A stretch of 64,000 nt of DNA. Source: an uncultured Anaeromyxobacter sp. (GTDB lineage: Bacteria > Myxococcota > Myxococcia > Myxococcales > Anaeromyxobacteraceae). A program made the position numbers and the translations under genes. Each line of letters starts with the position of its first letter. Position 1 is the first letter of the stretch. Below, piece by piece: positions 19,134 through 28,160 of the stretch. The stretch spans positions 1 through 64,000 of the forward strand of contig CAIQRS010000253.1 of the NCBI GenBank assembly GCA_903874275.1, written 5' to 3'. Under the pieces are notes generated by a model that was not told where the DNA came from, ran no database searches, and was given only the letters and a program-made list of their open reading frames with translations.

Positions 19134-19955
19134 ATGACTTCTCGTGTCGTGCTCGTGGCGCTCGTGTCGTTGGTGCTTTCTGCTTGCGGATCCAGCGGCA
19201 ACTCTTCCTCCCCCCCACCCGGAGGGACACCCGATCTCACTTCCCTGTCCAAGGTTGTGCTGCCGGTTGGCGACAGTCATTGCCCGACAGGCGGCGTCCA
19301 GTTGACGCTGAATGGGGGAACCGTCGAATACGTTTGCAACGGGGCCAACGGTGCCAAGGGTGATCCTGGTGCGACGGGAGCAGCGGGCCCGGCCGGCGCT
19401 CAGGGCCCGACGGGAGCAGCAGGAATTGCAGGGTCACCAGGTGTCCAGGGTCCCACAGGCCCCTTGGGCCCGGCGGGGGCTCAGGGACCAGCGGGAGCAG
19501 CAGGAATTGCAGGGTCACCGGGTGTCCAGGGACCGGCGGGCGCTCAGGGACCAGCGGGCCCTCCGGGCCCGTCCGGTGTCAAGGCCGTCAGAGTCGTGCA
19601 GACTTCCTTCCCCTTCGTGCCGGGGACCAACGTCTACTGTCCGACTCCGACCTACACCGCCGGCGCGAACGAGGGCGCAATCATCAGCGTACAGGTCGAT
19701 TGCACCGGCGTCCCCCCCAATGGAGGTGTGGTCGCGGTCAAGCCGGTCGTCCAGATCGGCACCGGTGTGGACACTGCGCTCGGACATTGGATCGCGAACC
19801 GCAACAACGGCGCTACCGCGATGGAGATGGGTGCCTGGTCCACCTACTACACGGCGCTGGTGTCGGGGGAGGTCCACACGTTCAAACTCCAGCTATACGG
19901 GAGTCCTAGCGGGAACTGCTATTGCAACATCGTGGCGCAGATCTTCAGCATGTGA
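19134..19955 (+). CDS. Collagen-like lipoprotein
   Basis: 273 residues from the ATG at 19134 with GGGGGA upstream. A lipoprotein signal ([13 protein letters not shown]) is followed by a Ser/Pro linker, an ~35-residue region, about 25 Gly-X-Y triplets ([19 protein letters not shown] and so on) and a ~125-residue C-terminal domain with two Cys pairs ([26 protein letters not shown]). The layout suggests a surface-anchored trimer with a collagen stalk and a globular head, like bacterial collagen-like (Bcl/C1q-type) proteins. The coding DNA has an internal 81-bp repeat period. Codon use is less GC-biased than its neighbours, a sign of a fast-evolving or acquired gene. Confidence 0.8.
   Translation: MTSRVVLVALVSLVLSACGSSGNSSSPPPGGTPDLTSLSKVVLPVGDSHCPTGGVQLTLNGGTVEYVCNGANGAKGDPGATGAAGPAGAQGPTGAAGIAGSPGVQGPTGPLGPAGAQGPAGAAGIAGSPGVQGPAGAQGPAGPPGPSGVKAVRVVQTSFPFVPGTNVYCPTPTYTAGANEGAIISVQVDCTGVPPNGGVVAVKPVVQIGTGVDTALGHWIANRNNGATAMEMGAWSTYYTALVSGEVHTFKLQLYGSPSGNCYCNIVAQIFSM
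19398..19559 (+). repeat. Tandem repeat encoding Gly-X-Y stalk
   Basis: A near-identical block starting gctcaggg recurs at 19398 and 19479 (81 bp = nine Gly-X-Y triplets), with a third, shortened copy from 19542. The repeated protein unit begins [20 protein letters not shown]. Such in-frame repeats can change copy number without breaking the reading frame. Confidence 0.8.
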
Positions 19956-19996
19956 ACCGCACGCAAGCGTGCCGGGGTGGGGTACCGTTCTTGGCG

Positions 19997-20034
19997 CCGC
20001 CGCGTCATCGCCTTCATCGCCGATGACGCGGCGG
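19997..20034. other. Perfect 14-bp stem-loop in intergenic DNA
   Basis: CCGCCGCGTCATCG (19997-20010) is exactly complementary to CGATGACGCGGCGG (20021-20034) with a 10-nt loop. It lies 42 bp after the collagen-like gene. No T tract follows on either strand, so it may be a transcript-end stabiliser or a REP-like element rather than a simple terminator. Confidence 0.6.
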
Positions 20035-20165
20035 TCCAGAGCGCATCGGCCGCCCGCGTTGCATCTCGGGCACGCGCCGCCAGCCTGGCCGGGCTTGCAC
20101 CGGCTCGAACGCCTGCCGCTGTGCCTGCCGCAGGAGTGCCTACGTGTCCCAGGAGATTTCGAGGC

Positions 20166-20200
20166 AAGAAAAAAGGGGCCAGCCATGAGGCTAACCCCTT
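20166..20200 (-). terminator. Terminator of the tRNA-Val transcript
   Basis: On the minus strand a 12-bp stem (aaggggttagcc with ggctggcccctt, two G-U pairs) with a TCAT loop is followed by a run of six T. It starts 8 bp after the CCA end of tRNA-Val. Confidence 0.9.
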
Positions 20201-20207
20201 CTTTTCT

Positions 20208-20282
<75 letters not shown>

Positions 20283-20304
20283 GGAACCATCGTGAAGCCG
20301 GCCG

Positions 20305-20333
20305 TTTCTACCCGCTGGGGGCGAGGGTGTCAA
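20305..20333 (-). promoter_or_regulatory. Sigma-70-type promoter of tRNA-Val
   Basis: TTGACA (20328-20333), a 17-bp spacer and TAGAAA (20305-20310) on the minus strand, giving a start about 16 bp before the tRNA. The -35 overlaps the stop codon of the upstream phosphatidyltransferase gene (CGT TGA CA), as in the infC promoter. Confidence 0.75.
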
Positions 20334-20911
20334 CGTCCGGCGGCGTCGTGCGCTCGCCGCCCCAGCCGCACGCTGGACGAGAAGGACGACGCGTACTGGA
20401 CGGCGCTGCCCACCACCAGCGCGACGGCCAGGCCCCCCAGCGCGACGACCCAGGGGGAACTCCGCGCCGGCGGGGTGTCGTGGTAGTTGGCGGCGAGAAC
20501 CACCACCACGATCAGGAACACCAGCGCGGTGGCGTACTTGCCGACGCGCGTGGGCCGGACCGGCACCGGCGCGTGGTGCAAGGACAGGAAGAGCGACCCG
20601 GCCGCCAGCAGGACGTCGCGTCCCACCACCACCCCGGTCAGCCACCAGGGCACCTGACCCTTCACCGAAAGTGCAATGAGTGCGCAGGCCACCAGGAGCT
20701 TGTCGGCGGCCGCGTCGAGGAAGGCGCCCAGCCTGGTCTGCTGACGGAGCAGGCGGGCGGCCAGGCCGTCGAGCGCGTCGGTGGCGGCGGCCACCGCGAA
20801 GGCGATGAGCGCACCGTCCTCGTCCCCCTCGAGGTACAGCCAGAGGAAGGCCGGCGCGAGGACGAGCCTCACCGACGTCAGCACGTTGGGGACGTTGAAG
20901 GATCCGTGCAC
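20330..20911 (-). CDS. CDP-alcohol phosphatidyltransferase (PgsA-like)
   Basis: 193 residues, GTG start with GGAGG eight bases upstream. It has the family catalytic motif D-x2-D-G-x2-A-R-x8-G-x3-D-x3-D as DALDGLAARLLRQQTRLGAF then LDAAADK (~45-71) and about six membrane helices. The likely reaction is transfer of a phosphatidyl group from CDP-diacylglycerol to glycerol-3-phosphate or a similar alcohol. Length and N-terminus (NVPNVLTSVRLVLAPAF) fit PgsA best, but the substrate is not certain. It is 48 bp downstream of the MBL-fold gene. Confidence 0.85.
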   Translation of the reverse strand: MHGSFNVPNVLTSVRLVLAPAFLWLYLEGDEDGALIAFAVAAATDALDGLAARLLRQQTRLGAFLDAAADKLLVACALIALSVKGQVPWWLTGVVVGRDVLLAAGSLFLSLHHAPVPVRPTRVGKYATALVFLIVVVVLAANYHDTPPARSSPWVVALGGLAVALVVGSAVQYASSFSSSVRLGRRAHDAAGR

Positions 20912-20959
20912 CGACCTGGCCTCCGGGGCGATCCTAGCAGGCCCGGCGGAGGCTCCGCA

Positions 20960-21670
20960 TCAAGTGCGATCGCGCCGACCGCGAAGGTCGATGAACGGCC
21001 CGTCCCCTCCGGCCCGCAGGAAGGGGTTCACGAGAGCCTCCTCCCCGAGCTCGGTCGCCTCCGGCTCCAGCCCGGCCGCGCGCGACGCCCGCACCGCCGA
21101 CAGCCGCCCCGCCGCGGCCTGGTTGCCCGGCTCGAGCCCCAGCACGAAGGCGAGGTTCGCCTCGGCGTAGTCGTGGCCGGGGTGGACCTCGAGGCGCGGG
21201 TCGAGCCCCGGGAAGACCGTCCGGAAGGTGGCCGCGAGCCGGACCGGGTCGCCCCCGTGCCGGCAGTTCCCGCACCCGGACCAGAAGAGAGTGTCCCCGG
21301 TGAGGAGCCTCCCCCGCCACTCCAGCAGCACCGACCCCGGGGTGTGCCCGGGGGCCTCGTGGACCCGGATGCGCAACGCCCCCAGCTCGAGGAACTCCGC
21401 TCCGGCGAGGTCCCTGTCGGGGCGGAACCACCCCGCGTCGGCGCCGTGGCCGATCACCTCGGCCGAGAACTCCTCCCGGAGGCGGGCGCTCCCCCCCGAG
21501 TGGTCGGCGTGTCCGTGGGTGTGCACGATCCACCGTGGGTGAATCCCGATCCTCCGGACCAGGGCGAGCGCCGTCTCCGGGTCGGCCGGGTCCACCAGCG
21601 CCGCGTCGCCCCCCTCGGCGAGCAGGTAGAGGTAGTTGTCCTTCCCGAAGCGGCGCCGCTCGAAGATCAC
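20960..21670 (-). CDS. MBL-fold hydrolase, glyoxalase II-like
   Basis: 236 residues from a GTG (21668-21670) with GGAGGA directly upstream. Zinc motif H52-x-H54-x-D56-H57 (THGHADH), then GHTPGS, the bridging Asp region GDTLFWSGCG and HPGHDY, all as in hydroxyacylglutathione hydrolases. The start overlaps the VOC gene stop by four bases (GTGA), so the two are translationally coupled. Together they suggest glyoxalase I/II detoxification of methylglyoxal or similar adducts. Thiol specificity is not visible. Confidence 0.85.
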   Translation of the reverse strand: MIFERRRFGKDNYLYLLAEGGDAALVDPADPETALALVRRIGIHPRWIVHTHGHADHSGGSARLREEFSAEVIGHGADAGWFRPDRDLAGAEFLELGALRIRVHEAPGHTPGSVLLEWRGRLLTGDTLFWSGCGNCRHGGDPVRLAATFRTVFPGLDPRLEVHPGHDYAEANLAFVLGLEPGNQAAAGRLSAVRASRAAGLEPEATELGEEALVNPFLRAGGDGPFIDLRGRRDRT

Positions 21671-22056
21671 GCCTCCTCCGGCCAGTGGGTCAGGGCCACC
21701 CGGTTGCCCTCCGGATCCCGGAAGAAGAGGGAGAACGGGGTGCGGCGGGCCAGGCGCACCCCGGCGGCGAGGAGCCTCCCCTCCCAGGCCCCCCGGTCGG
21801 CCCTCCCGATGGTGAGCGCGACGACCTGCCACCCCGCCGGGGCGTCCTCGAACGGCTCCTCCTCGACCGGCCTGGTGGCGCGCTCCAGCGCCAGGAACCC
21901 CTGCCCCGTGGAGAGCCAGACGCTGCGGTCCCCGCCCCCCTCCGAAGGCCAGCGCCGGAGCACGGGGAGCCCCAGCACGTCCCCGTAGAACGCCTCGAGG
22001 CGCCCCAGGTCCGAGCAGCGAAGCGCGACGTGGTTCAACCCCTGCACCTGCTCCAT
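21667..22056 (-). CDS. VOC (glyoxalase/bleomycin resistance) family protein
   Basis: 129 residues from the ATG at 22054-22056, with GGAGG five bases upstream. Two beta-alpha-beta-beta-beta units: [24 protein letters not shown] and [25 protein letters not shown]...[15 protein letters not shown]. Candidate metal ligands are His9 and Glu in the DPEGN strand. Typical length for a stand-alone VOC domain. Coupled to the glyoxalase II-like gene; divergent from typA. Confidence 0.85.
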   Translation of the reverse strand: MEQVQGLNHVALRCSDLGRLEAFYGDVLGLPVLRRWPSEGGGDRSVWLSTGQGFLALERATRPVEEEPFEDAPAGWQVVALTIGRADRGAWEGRLLAAGVRLARRTPFSLFFRDPEGNRVALTHWPEEA

Positions 22057-22143
22057 CCCGACCTCCGATGTCGTCCTGGGGCGCTTTCCCCTTGCCGGTT
22101 CGACGCAGCGCGTATATGAACCCGCCCGCCTCCCCCCCCTCCC

Positions 22144-24018
<1,875 letters not shown>

Positions 24019-24050
24019 ATCGTCCCGAACACCGGGAACCAGATGCAAAG

Positions 24051-24083
24051 AAGGGCTGGCGATCTCTCGCCAGCCCTTTCGCG
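24051..24083. terminator. Bidirectional terminator between typA and rplC
   Basis: A perfect 12-bp stem aagggctggcga (24051-24062) / tcgccagccctt (24067-24078) with a TCTC loop. It is followed by T-rich sequence on the plus strand and by CTTCTTTG on the minus strand, so it can serve both convergent genes. Confidence 0.85.
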
Positions 24084-24138
24084 TTCCGGGGTCTCGCCCG
24101 GGGTCCGGTTCCTCGGAACCGTTCCGTGAGTGGCTCTT

Positions 24139-24158
24139 GCGGAGCCTGAAGGCTCCGC
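24139..24158 (-). other. Hairpin just after the rplC stop
   Basis: GCGGAGCC (24139-24146), loop TGAA, GGCTCCGC (24151-24158), starting 2 bp past the rplC stop codon. No T tract; likely a 3'-end stem rather than a full terminator. Confidence 0.5.
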
Positions 24159-24160
24159 CG

Positions 24161-24871
24161 TTACACCTTCGGCTTGGCCCGCTCGCGGACTTCCTGCTTC
24201 TTCTTGACCCTGGGCTGCCCCTTGGATGCCGTGTCCACGAAGACCAGCCCGTCGGCGTGCCCGGGGACGGCGCCCTTCACGAGCAGCAGATTCCCCTCGG
24301 CCTCGATGCCGGCGACGACCAGGTTCTGGGTGGTGATGTTGTCCACGCCGTAGTGGCCGGGCAGGTGCTTGCCCTTCCAGACCTTGCCGGGCGTCTTGCG
24401 CTGTCCGATGGCGCCCGGGTGCCTGTGGTGCTCGTGGGCCGTGGAGGAGTCACGGGCCGCGCCCTTCATTCCCCAGCGCTTGAAGACGCCGGCGAACCCG
24501 CGACCCTTCGACACGCCTGTGACGTCCACCCGCTGGTCGAGCTTGAAGACCTGATCGACCTTGAGGACGTCCCCCGTCTTGAGCTCGCCGAGGAGCTTGG
24601 CGTCACGGGGGCGAACTTCCTTGAGGTGGCGGAAGACCGCGGTTCCGGCCTTCTTGAAGACGCCGACCTCCGCCTTGGTCAGCCGCTTCTCCTTCTTCTC
24701 CTCGACCTCGACGAAGCCCAGCACGACGGCGTCGTAGCCGTCCTTCTCCGCGGTCTTGCGGCGGATGACGGTGCAGGGGCCCATCTGGAGAACGGTGACG
24801 GGGATGCTGTCGCCGTCGGCGGTGAAGATGTGGGTCATGCCGACCTTGCGACCCAGGAGACCAGTAGCCAT
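24161..24871 (-). CDS. rplC: 50S ribosomal protein L3
   Basis: 236 residues with the L3 signature MATGLLGRKVGMTHIF at the start, KGRGFAGVFKRWGMKG and the loop HEHHRHPGAIGQRKTPGKVWKGK, then VVAGIEAEGNLLLVKGAVPG. A ~20-residue basic tail is longer than in E. coli L3. It is unusual that it stands alone, flanked by typA and a kinase-like gene, with no rpsJ, rplD or rplW next to it. Either the S10 operon is broken in this lineage or this is a second copy. Confidence 0.95.
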   Translation of the reverse strand: MATGLLGRKVGMTHIFTADGDSIPVTVLQMGPCTVIRRKTAEKDGYDAVVLGFVEVEEKKEKRLTKAEVGVFKKAGTAVFRHLKEVRPRDAKLLGELKTGDVLKVDQVFKLDQRVDVTGVSKGRGFAGVFKRWGMKGAARDSSTAHEHHRHPGAIGQRKTPGKVWKGKHLPGHYGVDNITTQNLVVAGIEAEGNLLLVKGAVPGHADGLVFVDTASKGQPRVKKKQEVRERAKPKV

Positions 24872-24945
24872 GTTCGACCTCGCATTGGTCCGACCCGCGA
24901 CGACCGGCCGGGGAGGACTTGCAGAAAACGGTTGGAGAGCGCGGA

Positions 24946-24974
24946 CTTGTAGCGGAGGGGCTGCGCCCTGTCAA
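24946..24974 (-). promoter_or_regulatory. Sigma-70-type promoter of rplC
   Basis: TTGACA (24969-24974), 17-bp spacer, TACAAG (24946-24951) on the minus strand. Predicted leader about 68 nt. It lies 6 bp beyond the stop of the upstream kinase-like gene and shows that this rplC has its own transcript. Confidence 0.7.
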
Positions 24975-24980
24975 GCGCCC

Positions 24981-25664
24981 CTAGCTCTGCCGGCGGGGTG
25001 TCTCCGGCGCCGGCAACTCCAGCACCCAGACCCCGTCCTCGGCGCGGATCGCCCCGCCGAGCAGCAGGCAGGCCCGGCGCGCGACAGGCATCGCCAGCGC
25101 GGCGCCGCGGGTGTCGCCCGGATCGCCTCTCCTGGGGTCGGCGAGGTCCTCCTCGGTGGCCGGAGCCCCCTCCACGCGGAAGCGGGCCAGCCTCCCCTTG
25201 CGCGACCCGGTGACGCGAACCTCGGCGCCCCCGCGGGCCGCAGCGAGCAGCACCCCCTCCACGACCCTTCGGGCGAGCGAGGGGTCGGCCACCACGGAGA
25301 GCCCCGACTCCAGCTCCAGCTCGAGGGAGCCCGCGCCGACGGCGCCGGCCCCCGGGAACATCTCGCGGGCCGGGATCTCCTCCACGTCGAGCGGGATCCC
25401 CCCCACGTCGAGACGTGCGGTGAGGAGGTGGTCCTCGACGAGCCGCCTGAGACGGGTCAGGGCGCGGAGCGACATGCGGGAAAGCTTCTCCCCACGCGGT
25501 CCCCCGCGCTCCTCGGGTGTCATGCGGGCGAGCAACTCCGCGCTCCAGAGTGCGGTGGAGAGCGGGTTGCGGATCTCATGCGCCACGAAGGCGAGCTGGC
25601 TCGCCTTCTCTTCGGGTTCGGCGCTTGACTCGGCGGATGGGGAGGTCGGGCGGAGTTCGCTCAT
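24981..25664 (-). CDS. Soluble histidine-kinase-like protein with degenerate ATP site
   Basis: 227 residues from ATG 25662-25664 (MSELRPTSP); no membrane segment or sensor domain. A HisKA-like dimerisation helix has the phospho-acceptor motif in FVAHEIRNPLSTALWSAELL (~30-50). The following domain resembles HATPase_c in layout but the N box is RRVVEGVLLAAARGG, with no Asn, and no DxG or GxGLG motif is seen. It may therefore act as a histidine phosphotransferase or pseudokinase, like Caulobacter ChpT, rather than an active kinase. No receiver gene is adjacent. It is divergent from the RpoH-like gene. Confidence 0.6.
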   Translation of the reverse strand: MSELRPTSPSAESSAEPEEKASQLAFVAHEIRNPLSTALWSAELLARMTPEERGGPRGEKLSRMSLRALTRLRRLVEDHLLTARLDVGGIPLDVEEIPAREMFPGAGAVGAGSLELELESGLSVVADPSLARRVVEGVLLAAARGGAEVRVTGSRKGRLARFRVEGAPATEEDLADPRRGDPGDTRGAALAMPVARRACLLLGGAIRAEDGVWVLELPAPETPRRQS

Positions 25665-25930
25665 GGCCGATGCATTTCTTTCACGATGCTTCGCCGGGAC
25701 GATCTGCGCAAGGGGCTGCGGCGACCCAGATGGGTCAGAACCCAGACCGCCGTCCGATAGGGTCAATTTGGTGGGCGAGATGACCCATCAGGGGAGTTTC
25801 GCCTTCCAGGATCGGTAAAAAGGTAATACCCAGCATCGAAGTCGTGTCCCTCGTTTTCGGTATGTAAGCGTACATGCACGTCAATTTTGGGTCCATTTTT
25901 CTGGCATCGCTCATGCTCTTGAGTGGACTC
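25665..25930. promoter_or_regulatory. Divergent intergenic region before the RpoH-like gene
   Basis: 266 bp, clearly AT-richer from about 25800. It holds a 9-bp inverted repeat GATGGGTCA (25729-25737) ... TGACCCATC (25781-25789) and several shorter GGGTCA-like copies between. These could be binding sites for a regulator of the divergent pair. I could not assign a firm -35/-10 pair. Confidence 0.35.
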
Positions 25931-26761
25931 ATGCGCGAGTCCCTGGCCGCTTATCTCTCCGAAGTGGGTCGCCATCCGCTCCTCACCGCGGACGAGGAGC
26001 AGGCGCTCGCACGCGCCTACCGGGTGACCGGAGACAAGCGGGCCGCCCACAAGCTCGTGACCGCCAACCTTCGCTTCGTGGTGAAGGTCGCCTCCGGTTA
26101 CCGCGGGTACGGGCTCCGGCTCCCCGACCTCATCCAGGAGGGCAACCTCGGGCTCATGAAGGCGGTGCAGAAGTTCGACCCCGACCTGGGCATCCGCCTC
26201 GTCTCCTACGCGGCCTGGTGGATCCGCGCCTACATCCAGGCCCACGTCCTCCAGTCCTGGTCGGTGGTGAAGCTCGGCACCACCCAGACCCAGCGGCGCC
26301 TCTTCTTCGCGCTCGGACGCACGCGCAGGGAACTCTCCCGCGCCGGGGCCGGCGCCGACGACGACCTCGACGACCGCGTGGCCCGGCGTCTCCGGGTCAG
26401 CACCGACGACGTCCGCGAGGCCGCCCGCCGCATGGAGCAGCGCGACCAGTCACTCGACGCTCCCGCCCCGGGTGGCGACCTCTCGCCGGTGGACCGCATC
26501 GCCTCGGGCGACGATCTTCAGGACGAGCGGCTCTCCTGCGCGCGCGAATCGGACCGCGTCCGCCGCGGCGTGACCGACGCCCTCGCGACCCTCGACGACC
26601 GCGAACGCACCATCATCGAGCAGCGTTTCATGGCCGACGACCCGGCCTCGCTCCAGGAACTGGGTACCCGCCTCGGCTTCTCGCGCGAGCGGGCCCGCCA
26701 GCTCGAGATGAGGGCCCGCCGGAAGCTGCGGACCGCGCTGGAGCCGCTGGCCGCCGGGTAG
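25931..26761 (+). CDS. rpoH: RpoH-like (sigma-32 family) RNA polymerase sigma factor
   Basis: 276 residues from the ATG at 25931 (MRESLAAYLSEVGRHPLLT); in-frame ATGs at 25913 and 25874 would add 6 or 19 residues. Region 2 LIQEGNLGLMKAVQKFDPDLGIRLVSYAAWWIRAYI is followed by the RpoH-box-like WSVVKLGTTQTQRRLFFALGRTRREL, which separates RpoH from RpoD and RpoS. Region 4 ends with SLQELGTRLGFSRERARQLEMRARRKLRTAL. It directs heat-shock or related stress transcription. Ends 10 bp from the convergent regulator gene. Confidence 0.85.
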   Translation: MRESLAAYLSEVGRHPLLTADEEQALARAYRVTGDKRAAHKLVTANLRFVVKVASGYRGYGLRLPDLIQEGNLGLMKAVQKFDPDLGIRLVSYAAWWIRAYIQAHVLQSWSVVKLGTTQTQRRLFFALGRTRRELSRAGAGADDDLDDRVARRLRVSTDDVREAARRMEQRDQSLDAPAPGGDLSPVDRIASGDDLQDERLSCARESDRVRRGVTDALATLDDRERTIIEQRFMADDPASLQELGTRLGFSRERARQLEMRARRKLRTALEPLAAG

Positions 26762-26771
26762 AGCCCTTCGA

Positions 26772-28160
26772 TCAACCCATGTTGTGCTTCTTGAGCCGGT
26801 AGCGGAGCGTGTCGCGGCTGATGCCGAGCAGCCGCGCCGCCCGGGACTGGTTGCCGCTGGACCGCTCGAGCGCCTCCTGGATCAGCTTGCGCTCCGCGTC
26901 CTCGAGGACCAGACCGTCCTGCGGGACCGCCACCGGCTTCTCGGGGCGCCGCGCGGCCGCGGCCATGGCGGCGCCGCGCAGCTCCGGGGAGAGGTGCTCG
27001 GGGCGGAGTTCCTCGGCCCCGGCGTGCAGGATGAAGGCGCGCTCGATGACGTTTCGCAGCTCCCGCACGTTGCCCGGCCAGCGGTAGGCCTGGAGCATCT
27101 GCAACGCACCGGCGTTCACGCCCTTCAGCTGCTGCTTCATCTCGTGGTTGAACCGGGCGATGAAGTAGGCGCAGAGCGTGGGCACGTCCTCGGGGTGCTC
27201 CCGCAGGGGCGGCATGACGATCCGCACGACGTTCAGGCGGAAGAAGAGGTCGGCCCGGAACCGCCCCTCGGCGACCCGCTCCTCCAGGTTCACGTTGGTG
27301 GCGGCGAGGACCCGGACGTCGGCCCGCAGCTCGGTGACGCCGCCCACCCGACGGAACGTCTTGTTCTCGAGGAGGCGCAGGAGCTTGGCCTGGCCGCCCG
27401 GGTGCAGGTCGCCGATCTCGTCGAGCATCACCGTCCCGCCCTCGGCGCTCTCGAAGAGTCCGCGCTTCTGGGTGTGGGCGTCGGTGAAGGAGCCGCGCTC
27501 GTGGCCGAAGAGCTCGCTCTCCAGCAGGTGCTCGGGCAGCGCCGCGCAGTTCACCTGGAGGAAGGGTCGCTCGGCGCGGCCGCTGGAGAAGTGGACGGCC
27601 CGGGCCACCACCTCCTTGCCCGCACCGCTCTCCCCCTCGACGAGGATGGTGGTGGAGTCGCTCCCGGAGAGGCGCGAGACCATGCTGCGCACCTGCTCCA
27701 TGGCGGCCGATCGCCCCACCAGCCCGGCCAGCGCCTCCCCCCCGCCCCGCCGCTCCTCGGTGAGCGCCTGGATCTGCCTCCGGGTCCGCGCCGTGGTGAG
27801 GGCCCGCTCCACGGCCGCGTCGAGAGCCTGGAAGGGAAAGGGCTTCACCAGGAAGTCGATGGCGCCGTGCTTCATGGCCTCGACGGCGATGTCCACCGTG
27901 CTGTGCGCGGACATCATGAGCACCGCCAGCTCCGGGTACTGGCCCAGCGCCCGCTGCAGGGTGACCAGGCCGTCGATGCCGGGCAGCCGGACGTCGAGCA
28001 GCACGAGATCGGGCGCCTGGGCGGCCATGACCTCCAGGGCCTCCTCGCCCGACTCGGCCGAGAGCACCTCGTAGCCGCCGCGCTGGAGCCGCTCCCCCAC
28101 CGACCAGCGGATGAGCTTCTCGTCGTCGACGACCAGGATGCGGGCGGGCGAGTTGGTCAT
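26772..28160 (-). CDS. NtrC-family response regulator with GSFTDA loop
   Basis: 462 residues from ATG 28158-28160, GGAG eight bases upstream. Receiver with Asp56 (LVLLDVRLPG), AAA+ domain with Walker A GESGAGKE and Walker B VMLDEIGDLHPGG, and C-terminal Fis helix-turn-helix (NQSRAARLLGISRDTLRYRLKK). The sigma-54 contact loop reads GSFTDA instead of GAFTGA; Asp at the fifth position occurs in some activators but may alter sigma-54 engagement. Its ATG overlaps the heme kinase stop (ATGA). The pair sits behind a strong sigma-54-like promoter with an upstream palindrome, suggesting autoregulation. Confidence 0.93.
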   Translation of the reverse strand: MTNSPARILVVDDEKLIRWSVGERLQRGGYEVLSAESGEEALEVMAAQAPDLVLLDVRLPGIDGLVTLQRALGQYPELAVLMMSAHSTVDIAVEAMKHGAIDFLVKPFPFQALDAAVERALTTARTRRQIQALTEERRGGGEALAGLVGRSAAMEQVRSMVSRLSGSDSTTILVEGESGAGKEVVARAVHFSSGRAERPFLQVNCAALPEHLLESELFGHERGSFTDAHTQKRGLFESAEGGTVMLDEIGDLHPGGQAKLLRLLENKTFRRVGGVTELRADVRVLAATNVNLEERVAEGRFRADLFFRLNVVRIVMPPLREHPEDVPTLCAYFIARFNHEMKQQLKGVNAGALQMLQAYRWPGNVRELRNVIERAFILHAGAEELRPEHLSPELRGAAMAAAARRPEKPVAVPQDGLVLEDAERKLIQEALERSSGNQSRAARLLGISRDTLRYRLKKHNMG

